NCBI RefSeq assembly: GCF_001439685.1 | Contig: NZ_JYLH01000013.1 | Coordinates: 124,001-188,000 of the forward strand | DNA: 64,000 bases | Source of the DNA: Pseudomonas libanensis | GTDB taxonomy: Bacteria > Pseudomonadota > Gammaproteobacteria > Pseudomonadales > Pseudomonadaceae | Reading direction: 5' to 3' | In this document: in pieces, positions 17,838 to 25,794 of the stretch | Position numbering within the stretch: position 1 is the stretch's first letter | Layout: each line of letters begins with the position of its first letter | Position numbers and translations under genes: made by a program | Notes under the pieces: model-generated | Told to the model about the DNA's origin: nothing | What the model saw: only the letters and a program-made list of their open reading frames with translations | The model's database searches: none

Positions 17838-17938
17838 TCAAAATGTGGGAGGGGGCTTGCCCCCGATGGCTGTGTGTCAGCAACAGATTTATTAGCTGAT
17901 CCACCGCAATCGGAGGCAAGCCCCCTCCCACATTTTGA
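17838..17938. repeat. REPIN (GGGAGGGGGCTTGCCCCCGAT type)
   Basis: Long arms, TCAAAATGTGGGAGGGGGCT at left mirrored at right with one interior mismatch (CGGAGG for CGGGGG). It lies between the arc operon and gcsR and is a probable transcript end for arcDABC. Confidence 0.92.
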
Positions 17939-18021
17939 TCTCCATCATTTGTCAGATTTCACCTGCGCCCCGCGCCAAGGCATACTTGCCGCCTCTCGCT
18001 CCCCAGAATTGCTAACACCCC

Positions 18022-19530
18022 ATGCGTATCCACGTCAGCTTCATCGACCGCGTCGGCATCACCCAGGAAGTCCTGGCCTTGCTCGGTGGGCGCAATCTCA
18101 ACCTGGATGCGGTGGAGATGGTGCCGCCCAACGTCTATATCGATGCGCCAACCCTCAGCGCCGAGGTGCTCGAGGAACTGCGTGACGCCTTGTTCAGCGT
18201 GCACGGTGTGCAAGCGGTAAAGGTGGTCGACATCCTGCCGGGCCAACGTCGCCACCTGCAACTCGACGCCCTGCTGGCGGCCATGACCGACCCGGTGCTG
18301 GCCCTGGACAGCGCGGGCAAGATCCTGTTGGCCAACCCGGCGTTGATCGCCCTGTACGGGCGCGAGCCGGCCGGGGAAAGCATTGCCGAGCTGTTCAATG
18401 ATCCAACGCTGCTGGACACCTTGCTGGAGCATGGCTTTCGCTTGCCGTTGCGCGAGATCAGCGTCAACGGCCAGACCCTGTTGCTGGACGCCACGCCAAT
18501 CACTGACGCGGGCGCCCTGCTCACCCTCTACCAGCCCAATCGCATCGGCGAGCAACTGTCGGCACTGCACCACGACCATGCCGAAGGTTTTGATGCCCTG
18601 CTGGGCGAATCCCCGGCCATCCGCACCCTCAAGGCGCGAGCGCAACGGGTGGCGGCGTTGGATGCACCGCTGCTGATCCAGGGCGAAACCGGCACCGGCA
18701 AGGAGCTGGTAGCCCGCGCCTGTCACGCCACCAGCGCACGCCACAGTGCGCCGTTTTTGGCCTTGAACTGCGCGGCACTCCCGGAAAACCTCGCTGAGAG
18801 CGAGTTGTTCGGTTACGCCCCGGGCGCCTTCACCGGCGCCCAACGCGGCGGCAAGCCGGGGCTGATGGAACTGGCCAACCAGGGTACGGTATTTCTGGAT
18901 GAAATCGGCGAGATGTCGCCGTACCTGCAAGCCAAGTTGCTGCGCTTTCTCAATGACGGCAGCTTTCGCCGCGTAGGCGGTGACCGTGAAGTGAAGGTCA
19001 ATGTGCGCATCCTCAGCGCCACCCACCGCAACCTGGAAAAGATGGTCAGCGAAGGCACTTTTCGCGAAGATCTGTTTTACCGCCTCAACGTGCTCAACGT
19101 CGAAGTACCGCCCTTGCGCGAGCGCGGCCAGGACATCCTGCTGCTGGCCCGCTACTTCATGCAGCAGGCTTGTGCGCAGATCCAGCGCCCGGTCTGCCGC
19201 CTGGCGCCCGGCACTTACCCGGCACTGCTGGACAATCGCTGGCCGGGCAATGTGCGGCAACTGCAAAACGTGATCTTCCGTGCTGCTGCCATCTGCGAAA
19301 GCAGCCTGGTGGACATCGGCGACCTGGACATCGCCGGCACCTCTGTGGCACGCCAGAACGATGGCGAAATCGACAGCCTGGAACAGGCCGTGGAAGATTT
19401 CGAGCGCGACCTGCTGGAAAAGCTCTACACCAGCTACCCCTCGACCCGCCAACTGGCCAGCCGGTTGCAAACCTCCCACACCGCGATTGCACATCGCCTG
19501 CGCAAATACGGCATTCCCAACAAGCCTTGA
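18022..19530 (+). CDS. gcsR: TyrR-like sigma-54 enhancer-binding regulator, GcsR type
   Basis: 502 aa in four parts: an ACT domain (about 1-75, MRIHVSFIDRVGITQEVLAL), a PAS-like domain (about 80-190), an AAA+ domain (about 195-430) with Walker A GETGTGKE, sigma-54 contact loop GAFTGA and Walker B TVFLDEIGEM, and a TyrR-type HTH (STRQLASRLQTSHTAIAHRL). P. aeruginosa GcsR (PA2449) has this layout and activates the glycine cleavage operon in response to glycine. Here the gene lies immediately upstream of gcvHPT, with matching sites in between. Glycine sensing by the ACT domain is inferred from that homologue. Confidence 0.9.
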   Translation: MRIHVSFIDRVGITQEVLALLGGRNLNLDAVEMVPPNVYIDAPTLSAEVLEELRDALFSVHGVQAVKVVDILPGQRRHLQLDALLAAMTDPVLALDSAGKILLANPALIALYGREPAGESIAELFNDPTLLDTLLEHGFRLPLREISVNGQTLLLDATPITDAGALLTLYQPNRIGEQLSALHHDHAEGFDALLGESPAIRTLKARAQRVAALDAPLLIQGETGTGKELVARACHATSARHSAPFLALNCAALPENLAESELFGYAPGAFTGAQRGGKPGLMELANQGTVFLDEIGEMSPYLQAKLLRFLNDGSFRRVGGDREVKVNVRILSATHRNLEKMVSEGTFREDLFYRLNVLNVEVPPLRERGQDILLLARYFMQQACAQIQRPVCRLAPGTYPALLDNRWPGNVRQLQNVIFRAAAICESSLVDIGDLDIAGTSVARQNDGEIDSLEQAVEDFERDLLEKLYTSYPSTRQLASRLQTSHTAIAHRLRKYGIPNKP

Positions 19531-19549
19531 CGGAATAAACGCGGTTCAA

Positions 19550-19640
19550 CTGTGGGAGCTGGCTTGCCTGCGATAGCGGTGGGCCATCCAACTCCTTGGT
19601 GACGGGTAGACCGCCATCGCAGGCAAGCCAGCTCCCACAG
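19550..19640. repeat. REPIN (GGGAGCTGGCTTGCCTGCGAT type)
   Basis: CTGTGGGAGCTGGCTTGCCT is mirrored exactly at the right end (to CCCACAG). It starts 20 bp after the gcsR stop and separates gcsR from the gcv control region, where it can serve as gcsR's terminator. Confidence 0.93.
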
Positions 19641-19676
19641 GGCGCAATCCATATTTGGTCTGAGAACGACATCCAG

Positions 19677-19713
19677 TGTACTGAAAGCGCTACAGCGTAA
19701 CGATATCGCTACA
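19677..19713 (+). promoter_or_regulatory. Two adjacent GcsR-like operator half-palindromes (UAS)
   Basis: Site A (19677-19694) reads TGTACTG-AAAG-CGCTACA; site B (19696-19713) reads CGTAACG-ATAT-CGCTACA. Both fit a 7-4-7 palindrome best represented by site C downstream. Their centres are 19 bp apart, allowing side-by-side dimers. Confidence 0.75.
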
Positions 19714-19775
19714 ACCCTGTTTTTTGCGCGCCATGCAAGGCTTTGATCCACATAGGCTTTTTTTCAAGCACCCAA

Positions 19776-19795
19776 CTGTAGCGAAATCGCTACAG
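19776..19795 (+). promoter_or_regulatory. Perfect GcsR-like operator (UAS site C)
   Basis: CTGTAGCGAAATCGCTACAG, a perfect 20-bp palindrome, about 65 bp upstream of the -24 element. It is the best of three related sites and is typical in position for a sigma-54 enhancer. Confidence 0.8.
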
Positions 19796-19826
19796 TCAAA
19801 TGCACTAATGTCATAACCTATTTTAT

Positions 19827-19839
19827 TAACTTGTTGATT
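19827..19839 (-). promoter_or_regulatory. IHF-like site
   Basis: Minus-strand AATCAACAAGTTA matches WATCAANNNNTTR exactly. It lies in an A+T-rich stretch between the UAS and the -24/-12 promoter, the place where IHF bends DNA for enhancer-bound activators. Confidence 0.65.
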
Positions 19840-19857
19840 TATAACGAATTAATAACC

Positions 19858-19874
19858 TTGGCCGCAATATTGCT
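19858..19874 (+). promoter_or_regulatory. Sigma-54 (-24/-12) promoter of gcvHP
   Basis: TTGGCCGCAATATTGCT has the invariant GG (19860-19861) and GC (19872-19873) separated by exactly 10 nt. The predicted start is near 19885, leaving a leader of about 50 nt before the gcvH ATG with its GAGGAG. Confidence 0.85.
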
Positions 19875-19934
19875 AAGCAACTCCCCATTATTCCAATCCC
19901 GTCCACCAGACGATTCTGGCCCTGAGGAGTTTCC

Positions 19935-20318
19935 ATGAGCGAGTTGCGTTTCACTGAAGATCACGAATGGCTGCGCGCCGAAGCCGATGGCAGCGTCACC
20001 GTGGGCATCACCGCTTTTGCGCAGAACGCGCTGGGTGATGTGGTTTTCGTGCAACTGCCGGAGTTGCAGGCTTACGACAAAGGCGCCGAAGCCTCCACGG
20101 TGGAGTCGGTAAAAGCTGCCAGCGGTGTGTACATGCCGTTGGACGGTGAAGTGCTGGAAGTGAACGACAAGCTCGATGGCAGCCCGGAACTGGTCAACGA
20201 AGACCCGATGGGTGAAGGCTGGTTCTTCCGCTTTAAACCGACCGACGCCGAGGCAGTGGCTAAGCTGTTGGATCAGGATGCGTACGACCGCCTGATCAAA
20301 GCCAACGCTGAAGCTTGA
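19935..20318 (+). CDS. gcvH: Glycine cleavage system H protein
   Basis: 127-residue lipoyl carrier that shuttles the aminomethyl group from GcvP to GcvT. It starts MSELRFTEDHEWLRAEADGS, with the lipoylated Lys in ESVKAASGVYMPLDGEV and NEDPMGEGWFFR. GAGGAG precedes the ATG. It is the first gene of the sigma-54-dependent gcv operon, 10 bp before gcvP. Confidence 0.96.
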   Translation: MSELRFTEDHEWLRAEADGSVTVGITAFAQNALGDVVFVQLPELQAYDKGAEASTVESVKAASGVYMPLDGEVLEVNDKLDGSPELVNEDPMGEGWFFRFKPTDAEAVAKLLDQDAYDRLIKANAEA

Positions 20319-20328
20319 GGAGCGCGCC

Positions 20329-23166
20329 ATGACCGTTAATCTGACCACCGCCAACGAATTCATCGCCCGCCACATCGGCCCGCGCCAGGCAGATGAGCAG
20401 CAAATGCTCGCCAGCCTGGGCTTTGATTCCCTCGAAGCTCTGAGCGCCAGCGTGATCCCGGAAAGCATCAAGGGCACCAGCGTGCTCGGCCTGGAAGACG
20501 GCTTGAGCGAAGCCGAGGCCTTGGCCAGGATCAAGGCCATTGCCAGCCAGAACCAACTGTTCAAGACCTACATCGGCCAGGGCTATTACAACTGCCATAC
20601 GCCGTCACCGATCCTGCGCAACCTGCTGGAAAACCCGGCCTGGTACACCGCCTACACGCCATACCAGCCAGAGATCTCCCAAGGCCGCCTGGAAGCACTG
20701 CTGAACTTCCAGACCCTGATCAGCGACCTCACCGGCCTGCCGATTGCCAACGCATCCCTGCTCGACGAAGCCACCGCCGCCGCCGAAGCCATGACCTTCT
20801 GCAAGCGCCTGAGCAAAAACAAGGGCAGCAATGCCTTCTTCGCCTCGGTGCACAGCCACCCGCAAACCCTCGACGTACTGCGCACCCGTGCCGAGCCACT
20901 GGGCATCGACGTGGTAGTCGGCGATGAGCGCGAACTGACCGACGTCAGCCCGTTCTTCGGCGCACTGCTGCAGTACCCGGCCAGCAACGGCGATGTATTT
21001 GATTACCGCGAGCTGACCGAGCGTTTCCACGCCGCCAACGCCCTGGTGGCCGTTGCCGCCGACCTGCTGGCCCTGACCCTGCTGACCCCGCCGGGTGAAT
21101 TCGGCGCCGACGTCGCCATTGGCAGCGCACAACGCTTTGGCGTGCCGCTGGGCTTTGGTGGCCCGCACGCGGCGTACTTCTCCACCAAGGATGCGTTCAA
21201 GCGCGACATGCCGGGGCGCCTGGTCGGTGTTTCCGTCGACCGCTTCGGCAAACCGGCCCTGCGCCTGGCCATGCAGACCCGCGAACAACATATCCGCCGC
21301 GAGAAAGCCACCAGCAACATCTGCACAGCCCAAGTGCTGCTCGCCAACATCGCCAGCATGTACGCCGTGTACCACGGTCCCAAGGGACTGACCCAGATCG
21401 CCCAGCGCATACACCAGCTGACCGCGATCCTGGCCAAGGGTTTGACCGCCCTGGGCTTGAAGGTCGAGCAGAAAAACTTCTTCGACACGATCACACTCAA
21501 CACTGGCGCCAACACCAAAGCCCTGCATGACAAGGCCCACGCCCAGCGCATCAACCTGCGCGTAGTGGACGCCCAGCGCGTTGGCCTGTCGGTCGACGAA
21601 ACCACCACCCAGGCCGATATCCAGGCCTTGTGGGCGATCTTCGCCGACGGCAAGGCCCTGCCCGCCTTCGCCGCCACCGAAAGCGCACTGCCTGCCGCCT
21701 TGCTGCGCCAGTCACCGATCCTCAGCCACCCGGTATTCAACCGCTATCATTCGGAAACCGAGCTGATGCGCTACCTGCGCAAGCTGGCCGACAAAGACCT
21801 GGCCCTGGACCGCACCATGATCCCGCTGGGCTCGTGCACCATGAAGCTCAACGCCGCCAGCGAAATGATCCCGGTGACCTGGGCCGAGTTCGGCGCCCTG
21901 CACCCCTTCGCCCCGGCTGGGCAAAGCGCCGGTTACCAGCAACTGACCACCGAACTGGAAGCCATGCTCTGCGCGGCCACCGGTTACGACGCGATCTCCC
22001 TGCAGCCAAACGCCGGCTCCCAAGGTGAATACGCAGGCCTCTTGGCTATCCGCGCCTATCACCAGAGCCGTGGCGAAGCACGTCGCGACATCTGCCTGAT
22101 CCCATCGTCGGCCCACGGCACCAACCCGGCCACCGCCAACATGGCCGGCATGCGCGTGGTGGTGACCGCCTGCGATGCGCGTGGCAACGTCGATATCGAA
22201 GACCTGCGCGCCAAGGCCATCGAGCACCGTGAGCACCTCGCCGCACTGATGATCACTTACCCGTCCACCCACGGCGTGTTCGAAGAAGGCATCCGCGACA
22301 TCTGCGCGATCATCCACGACAACGGCGGCCAGGTGTACATCGACGGCGCCAACATGAACGCCATGGTTGGCCTGTGCGCGCCGGGCAAGTTCGGCGGCGA
22401 TGTGTCCCACCTGAACCTGCACAAGACCTTCTGCATCCCCCACGGCGGTGGCGGCCCGGGTGTCGGCCCGATTGGCGTCAAGTCGCACCTCACGCCATTC
22501 CTGCCGGGCCACGCGGCCATGGAACGCAAGGAAGGCGCGGTATGTGCCGCACCGTTCGGCAGCGCAAGCATTTTGCCGATCACCTGGATGTACATCAGCA
22601 TGATGGGCGGCGCCGGCCTCAAGCGCGCTTCGCAGCTGGCGATCCTGAATGCCAACTACATTTCCCGTCGCCTGGAAGAGCACTACCCTGTGCTCTACAC
22701 CGGCAGCAACGGCCTGGTGGCCCATGAATGCATCCTCGACCTGCGCCCATTGAAAGACAGCAGCGGCATCAGCGTAGATGACGTGGCCAAGCGCCTGATC
22801 GATTTTGGTTTCCACGCGCCGACCATGTCGTTCCCGGTGGCTGGCACCTTGATGATCGAGCCGACCGAAAGTGAATCCAAGGAAGAACTGGATCGCTTCT
22901 GCGACGCCATGATCGCCATCCGCGAAGAGATCCGCGCGGTGGAAAACGGCACGCTGGACAAGGACGACAACCCGTTGAAAAACGCACCACACACCGCCGC
23001 AGAATTGGTGGGCGAGTGGTCACACCCCTACAGCCGTGAACAAGCGGTGTACCCCGTCGCCTCGCTGATCGAAGGCAAGTACTGGCCACCGGTTGGCCGG
23101 GTCGACAACGTGTTTGGCGATCGCAACCTGGTGTGTGCGTGCCCGTCGATCGAGAGTTACGCATAA
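20329..23166 (+). CDS. gcvP: Glycine dehydrogenase (decarboxylating), P protein
   Basis: 945-aa PLP enzyme that decarboxylates glycine and loads H protein. It is the fused single-chain form: the N-terminal half ends near residue 440 and the C-terminal half carries the PLP-lysine motif LNLHKTFCIPHGGGGPGVGPIG. Other matches are FIARHIGPRQADEQQMLASL and LGSCTMKLNAASEMIPVTWAEF-type elements. GAGGAG lies upstream. A REPIN follows before gcvT. Confidence 0.97.
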   Translation: MTVNLTTANEFIARHIGPRQADEQQMLASLGFDSLEALSASVIPESIKGTSVLGLEDGLSEAEALARIKAIASQNQLFKTYIGQGYYNCHTPSPILRNLLENPAWYTAYTPYQPEISQGRLEALLNFQTLISDLTGLPIANASLLDEATAAAEAMTFCKRLSKNKGSNAFFASVHSHPQTLDVLRTRAEPLGIDVVVGDERELTDVSPFFGALLQYPASNGDVFDYRELTERFHAANALVAVAADLLALTLLTPPGEFGADVAIGSAQRFGVPLGFGGPHAAYFSTKDAFKRDMPGRLVGVSVDRFGKPALRLAMQTREQHIRREKATSNICTAQVLLANIASMYAVYHGPKGLTQIAQRIHQLTAILAKGLTALGLKVEQKNFFDTITLNTGANTKALHDKAHAQRINLRVVDAQRVGLSVDETTTQADIQALWAIFADGKALPAFAATESALPAALLRQSPILSHPVFNRYHSETELMRYLRKLADKDLALDRTMIPLGSCTMKLNAASEMIPVTWAEFGALHPFAPAGQSAGYQQLTTELEAMLCAATGYDAISLQPNAGSQGEYAGLLAIRAYHQSRGEARRDICLIPSSAHGTNPATANMAGMRVVVTACDARGNVDIEDLRAKAIEHREHLAALMITYPSTHGVFEEGIRDICAIIHDNGGQVYIDGANMNAMVGLCAPGKFGGDVSHLNLHKTFCIPHGGGGPGVGPIGVKSHLTPFLPGHAAMERKEGAVCAAPFGSASILPITWMYISMMGGAGLKRASQLAILNANYISRRLEEHYPVLYTGSNGLVAHECILDLRPLKDSSGISVDDVAKRLIDFGFHAPTMSFPVAGTLMIEPTESESKEELDRFCDAMIAIREEIRAVENGTLDKDDNPLKNAPHTAAELVGEWSHPYSREQAVYPVASLIEGKYWPPVGRVDNVFGDRNLVCACPSIESYA

Positions 23167-23189
23167 CCTGAAGGTCAACTCGATCAAAG

Positions 23190-23278
23190 GTGGGAGCGGG
23201 CTTGCGCGCGAAAGCGGTGTATCAGTTACAGGTGCATCAACTGATAGCCCGTTTTCGCGAGCAAGCCCGCTCTCACAT
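23190..23278. repeat. REPIN (GGGAGCGGGCTTGCGCGCGA type) between gcvP and gcvT
   Basis: GGTGGGAGCGGGCTTG is mirrored by CAAGCCCGCTCTCAC with two interior mismatches. It is a more degraded copy than the one at 916. It fills the gcvP-gcvT gap. Confidence 0.88.
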
Positions 23279-23342
23279 TGTTGACAACATTATCGAGTGC
23301 TGACGCCTACCCGCGCGCCAGCACGTTTTTCAGGAGCTGAAT

Positions 23343-24467
23343 ATGTCCACCGAAACCCTGTTGAAAACCCCGTTGCACGCCCTGCACCTCGAACTGGGCG
23401 CGCGCATGGTGCCCTTCGCCGGCTACGACATGCCAGTGCAGTACCCGCTGGGAGTAATGAAGGAACACCTGCACACCCGTGAACAGGCCGGGTTGTTCGA
23501 CGTGTCCCACATGGGCCAGATCCGCCTGACCGGCGCCAATGCCGCCAAGGCCCTGGAAACCCTGGTACCGGTGGATATCATCGACCTGCCGGTGGGCATG
23601 CAGCGCTACGCGATGTTCACCAACGAGCAAGGCGGCATCCTCGACGACCTGATGGTCGCCAATCTGGGCAACGACGAACTGTTCCTGGTGGTCAACGCCG
23701 CCTGCAAGGACCAGGACCTGGCGCATCTGCGCAAGCATATCAGTGACCAATGCACCATCGAGCCGCTGTTCGAAGAGCGTGCCCTGCTGGCCCTGCAAGG
23801 CCCGGCAGCGGTGAAGGTACTGGCGCGCCTGGCGCCGGAGGTCACCCAGATGACCTTCATGCAATTTGCCACCCTGCGCCTGCTGGGTGTGGACTGCTAC
23901 GTCAGCCGCTCCGGCTACACCGGCGAAGACGGCTTCGAAATCTCCGTACCGGCAGCTAACGCAGAAAGCCTGGCCCGCAGCCTGCTGGCCGAAACCGAAG
24001 TACAGGCCATTGGCCTGGGCGCTCGCGACTCCCTGCGTCTGGAAGCCGGTCTGTGCCTCTATGGCCATGACATGAACACCGACACCACGCCAATCGAAGC
24101 CAGCCTGTTGTGGGCGATCTCCAAGGCCCGTCGCGCTGACGGCGCACGCGCAGGTGGCTTCCCGGGGGCCGACCGGATTTTCACCCAGCAGCAAGCCGGC
24201 GTGAGCCGCAAGCGCGTAGGCTTGCTGCCCCAGGAACGCACCCCGGTGCGTGAAGGTGCCGAGATCGTCGACGAACAAGGCACCGTGATCGGCAGCGTAT
24301 GCAGCGGTGGCTTTGGTCCAACCCTGGGCGGTCCGCTGGCTATGGGTTACCTGGACAGCGCCTTCATTGCACTGGACACCGAAGTCTCTGCGCTGGTGCG
24401 TGGGAAAAAGGTGCCATTACGTGTAAGTAAAATGCCATTCGTGCCACAGCGTTACTATCGCGGCTGA
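23343..24467 (+). CDS. gcvT: Aminomethyltransferase, T protein
   Basis: 374 aa. It transfers the methylene group from aminomethyl-H protein to tetrahydrofolate, releasing ammonia. It starts MSTETLLKTPLHALHLELGA, with MVPFAGYDMPVQYPLGVMKEH, FDVSHMGQIRLTG, and the folate-site region RDSLRLEAGLCLYGHDM. CAGGAG precedes the ATG. It is separated from gcvP by a 176-bp gap with a REPIN. In P. aeruginosa glyA2 and sdaA lie between gcvP2 and gcvT2 (from memory); both are absent here. Confidence 0.95.
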   Translation: MSTETLLKTPLHALHLELGARMVPFAGYDMPVQYPLGVMKEHLHTREQAGLFDVSHMGQIRLTGANAAKALETLVPVDIIDLPVGMQRYAMFTNEQGGILDDLMVANLGNDELFLVVNAACKDQDLAHLRKHISDQCTIEPLFEERALLALQGPAAVKVLARLAPEVTQMTFMQFATLRLLGVDCYVSRSGYTGEDGFEISVPAANAESLARSLLAETEVQAIGLGARDSLRLEAGLCLYGHDMNTDTTPIEASLLWAISKARRADGARAGGFPGADRIFTQQQAGVSRKRVGLLPQERTPVREGAEIVDEQGTVIGSVCSGGFGPTLGGPLAMGYLDSAFIALDTEVSALVRGKKVPLRVSKMPFVPQRYYRG

Positions 24468-24862
24468 TTGAATGTTCCCATAAGTAACGCGGCTGCGTTA
24501 ATGCGCACTAAACTGTAACGCAGCCGCCATAAAACAGTGCATTGACGATAGTCTTTCTTATAGAAATTCCTCTATAACAAGTGAGCAATTCTATCGAATA
24601 ATCCACACACTTAAATATTCAACAAAGTGTCATGCACCCTAGCAAAACCTGGGGTTTTGTCAGGGCTTGTTTTTTTCATATTAGTTGGCGTAGAGTTTGC
24701 CCACTGTGTTTGCATGGGTCGCTTGGAACCTGGACCTGGGCAGTAGCTGAAGTAGTTGTGCTACAACCCGTTCGACGTCTCTTACTTTCCTGCAACCCAG
24801 CCCAGTGCTCTTTCATGTGAAAGGGGCTGTCATTAATTTTAAGCGTCAAAGGAAAGAAGAAA
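24468..24862 (+). promoter_or_regulatory. gcvT-csp gap: hairpin and probable cold-shock leader
   Basis: 395 bp without a gene. Near its start a hairpin with perfect 10-bp arms (GGCTGCGTTA 24491-24500 / TAACGCAGCC 24516-24525) probably ends the gcv transcript, although no T tract follows. The rest is A+T-rich and ends with AAGGAAAG before the csp ATG. A long 5' leader is usual for cspA-type mRNAs; I did not locate a certain promoter. Confidence 0.5.
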
Positions 24863-25075
24863 ATGTCTCAACGTGAGCGCGGTACCGTCAAGTGGTTTAA
24901 CGACGAAAAAGGCTTTGGTTTTATCACTCCGGAAAGCGGGCCGGATCTGTTCGTGCATTTCCGCGCTATCCAGGGCAATGGCTTCAAGAGCCTGAAAGAA
25001 GGCCAGAAAGTGACCTTCGTTGCTGTACAAGGCCAGAAAGGCATGCAGGCTGACGAAGTACAAGCAGAAGCCTGA
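24863..25075 (+). CDS. Cold-shock protein, CspA family
   Basis: A 70-residue single cold-shock domain: GTVKWFNDEKGFGFITPESGP (RNP1 KGFGFI) and DLFVHFRAI (RNP2). It is an RNA chaperone binding single-stranded nucleic acid. The insertion GNGFKSL in loop 3-4 is typical of pseudomonad CapB/CspD-like proteins. It is monocistronic: a strong terminator follows 15 bp on. Confidence 0.95.
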   Translation: MSQRERGTVKWFNDEKGFGFITPESGPDLFVHFRAIQGNGFKSLKEGQKVTFVAVQGQKGMQADEVQAEA

Positions 25076-25086
25076 TCCTTCCTGCG

Positions 25087-25127
25087 ACAAAAAGCCTCTG
25101 ATATGACATCAGGGGCTTTTTTATGGG
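25087..25127 (+). terminator. Rho-independent terminator after csp
   Basis: AAAAAGCCTCTGAT / ATCAGGGGCTTTTTT stem with a short loop and a T6 tract; one G-T pair in the stem. Confidence 0.9.
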
Positions 25128-25170
25128 CGTTTGTCCGTAAAATGCTGATTTTCCTCCAGAGAGCCCTGCC

Positions 25171-25659
25171 ATGTCCAAGCACCTGCTAAGCCCCCAAGGC
25201 CAATACCCCGCCGTTGGCCTGGGCCGTCGCCTGGCAGCGATGTTCTACGACTTTCTGTTGTGCACGGCCCTGCTGATCGTCACAGCATTTGCCTACAAGC
25301 TGGTGTGGATCGCCTTCGTGGGCGAAGCGAAAATGCGCACCCTCACCGAATCCGGCGCCTTGGACGGTGACCCGTTGCTGTCGACGATCCTGTTGTTTGT
25401 GCTGTTTGGATTCTTCGCCAAGTTCTGGACCCATTCGGGGCAAACTCTGGGCATGCAGGTGTGGGGCGTACGTGTGCAAAATGCCGACGGTTCGCGCATC
25501 AGCCTGTGGCAAGCACTGCTGCGTTTTGTGGTGTCGATTGCGTCATGGCTGTGCGTGGGGTTGGGGTTTATCTGGTCGTTGTTCGATAAACAGAAGCGCA
25601 GCTGGCATGACATCTATTCGGATACGCAGCTGGTGCGGATCCCGAAGCCAAAGAAGTAA
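25171..25659 (+). CDS. RDD family membrane protein
   Basis: 162 aa with the RDD signature GLGRRLAAMFYDFLLCTALLI at the N-terminus and three hydrophobic segments, then GQTLGMQVWGVRVQNADGSRISLWQALLRF and KQKRSWHDIYSDTQLVRI, which are diagnostic of the family. Members are small inner-membrane proteins, some linked to ion or metabolite transport; this one's role is not known. It ends before a REPIN. Confidence 0.88.
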   Translation: MSKHLLSPQGQYPAVGLGRRLAAMFYDFLLCTALLIVTAFAYKLVWIAFVGEAKMRTLTESGALDGDPLLSTILLFVLFGFFAKFWTHSGQTLGMQVWGVRVQNADGSRISLWQALLRFVVSIASWLCVGLGFIWSLFDKQKRSWHDIYSDTQLVRIPKPKK

Positions 25660-25681
25660 CTCAAGCGCATCACAGATCAAC

Positions 25682-25770
25682 TGTGGGAGCTGGCTTGCCT
25701 GCGATAGCGGTCTTGCAGTCAAAACACCTGTGACTGTTACACCGCTATCGCAGGCAAGCCAGCTCCCACA
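25682..25770. repeat. REPIN (GGGAGCTGGCTTGCCTGCGAT type), 30-bp perfect arms
   Basis: Starts TGTGGGAGCTGGCTTGCCTG; arms extend through GCGATAGCGGT and are mirrored without mismatch at the right end. It is the best-preserved copy in the window and lies between convergent RDD and nadA genes. Confidence 0.95.
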
Positions 25771-25794
25771 TTTTGATTTGTCTCAGCCTGAGGA

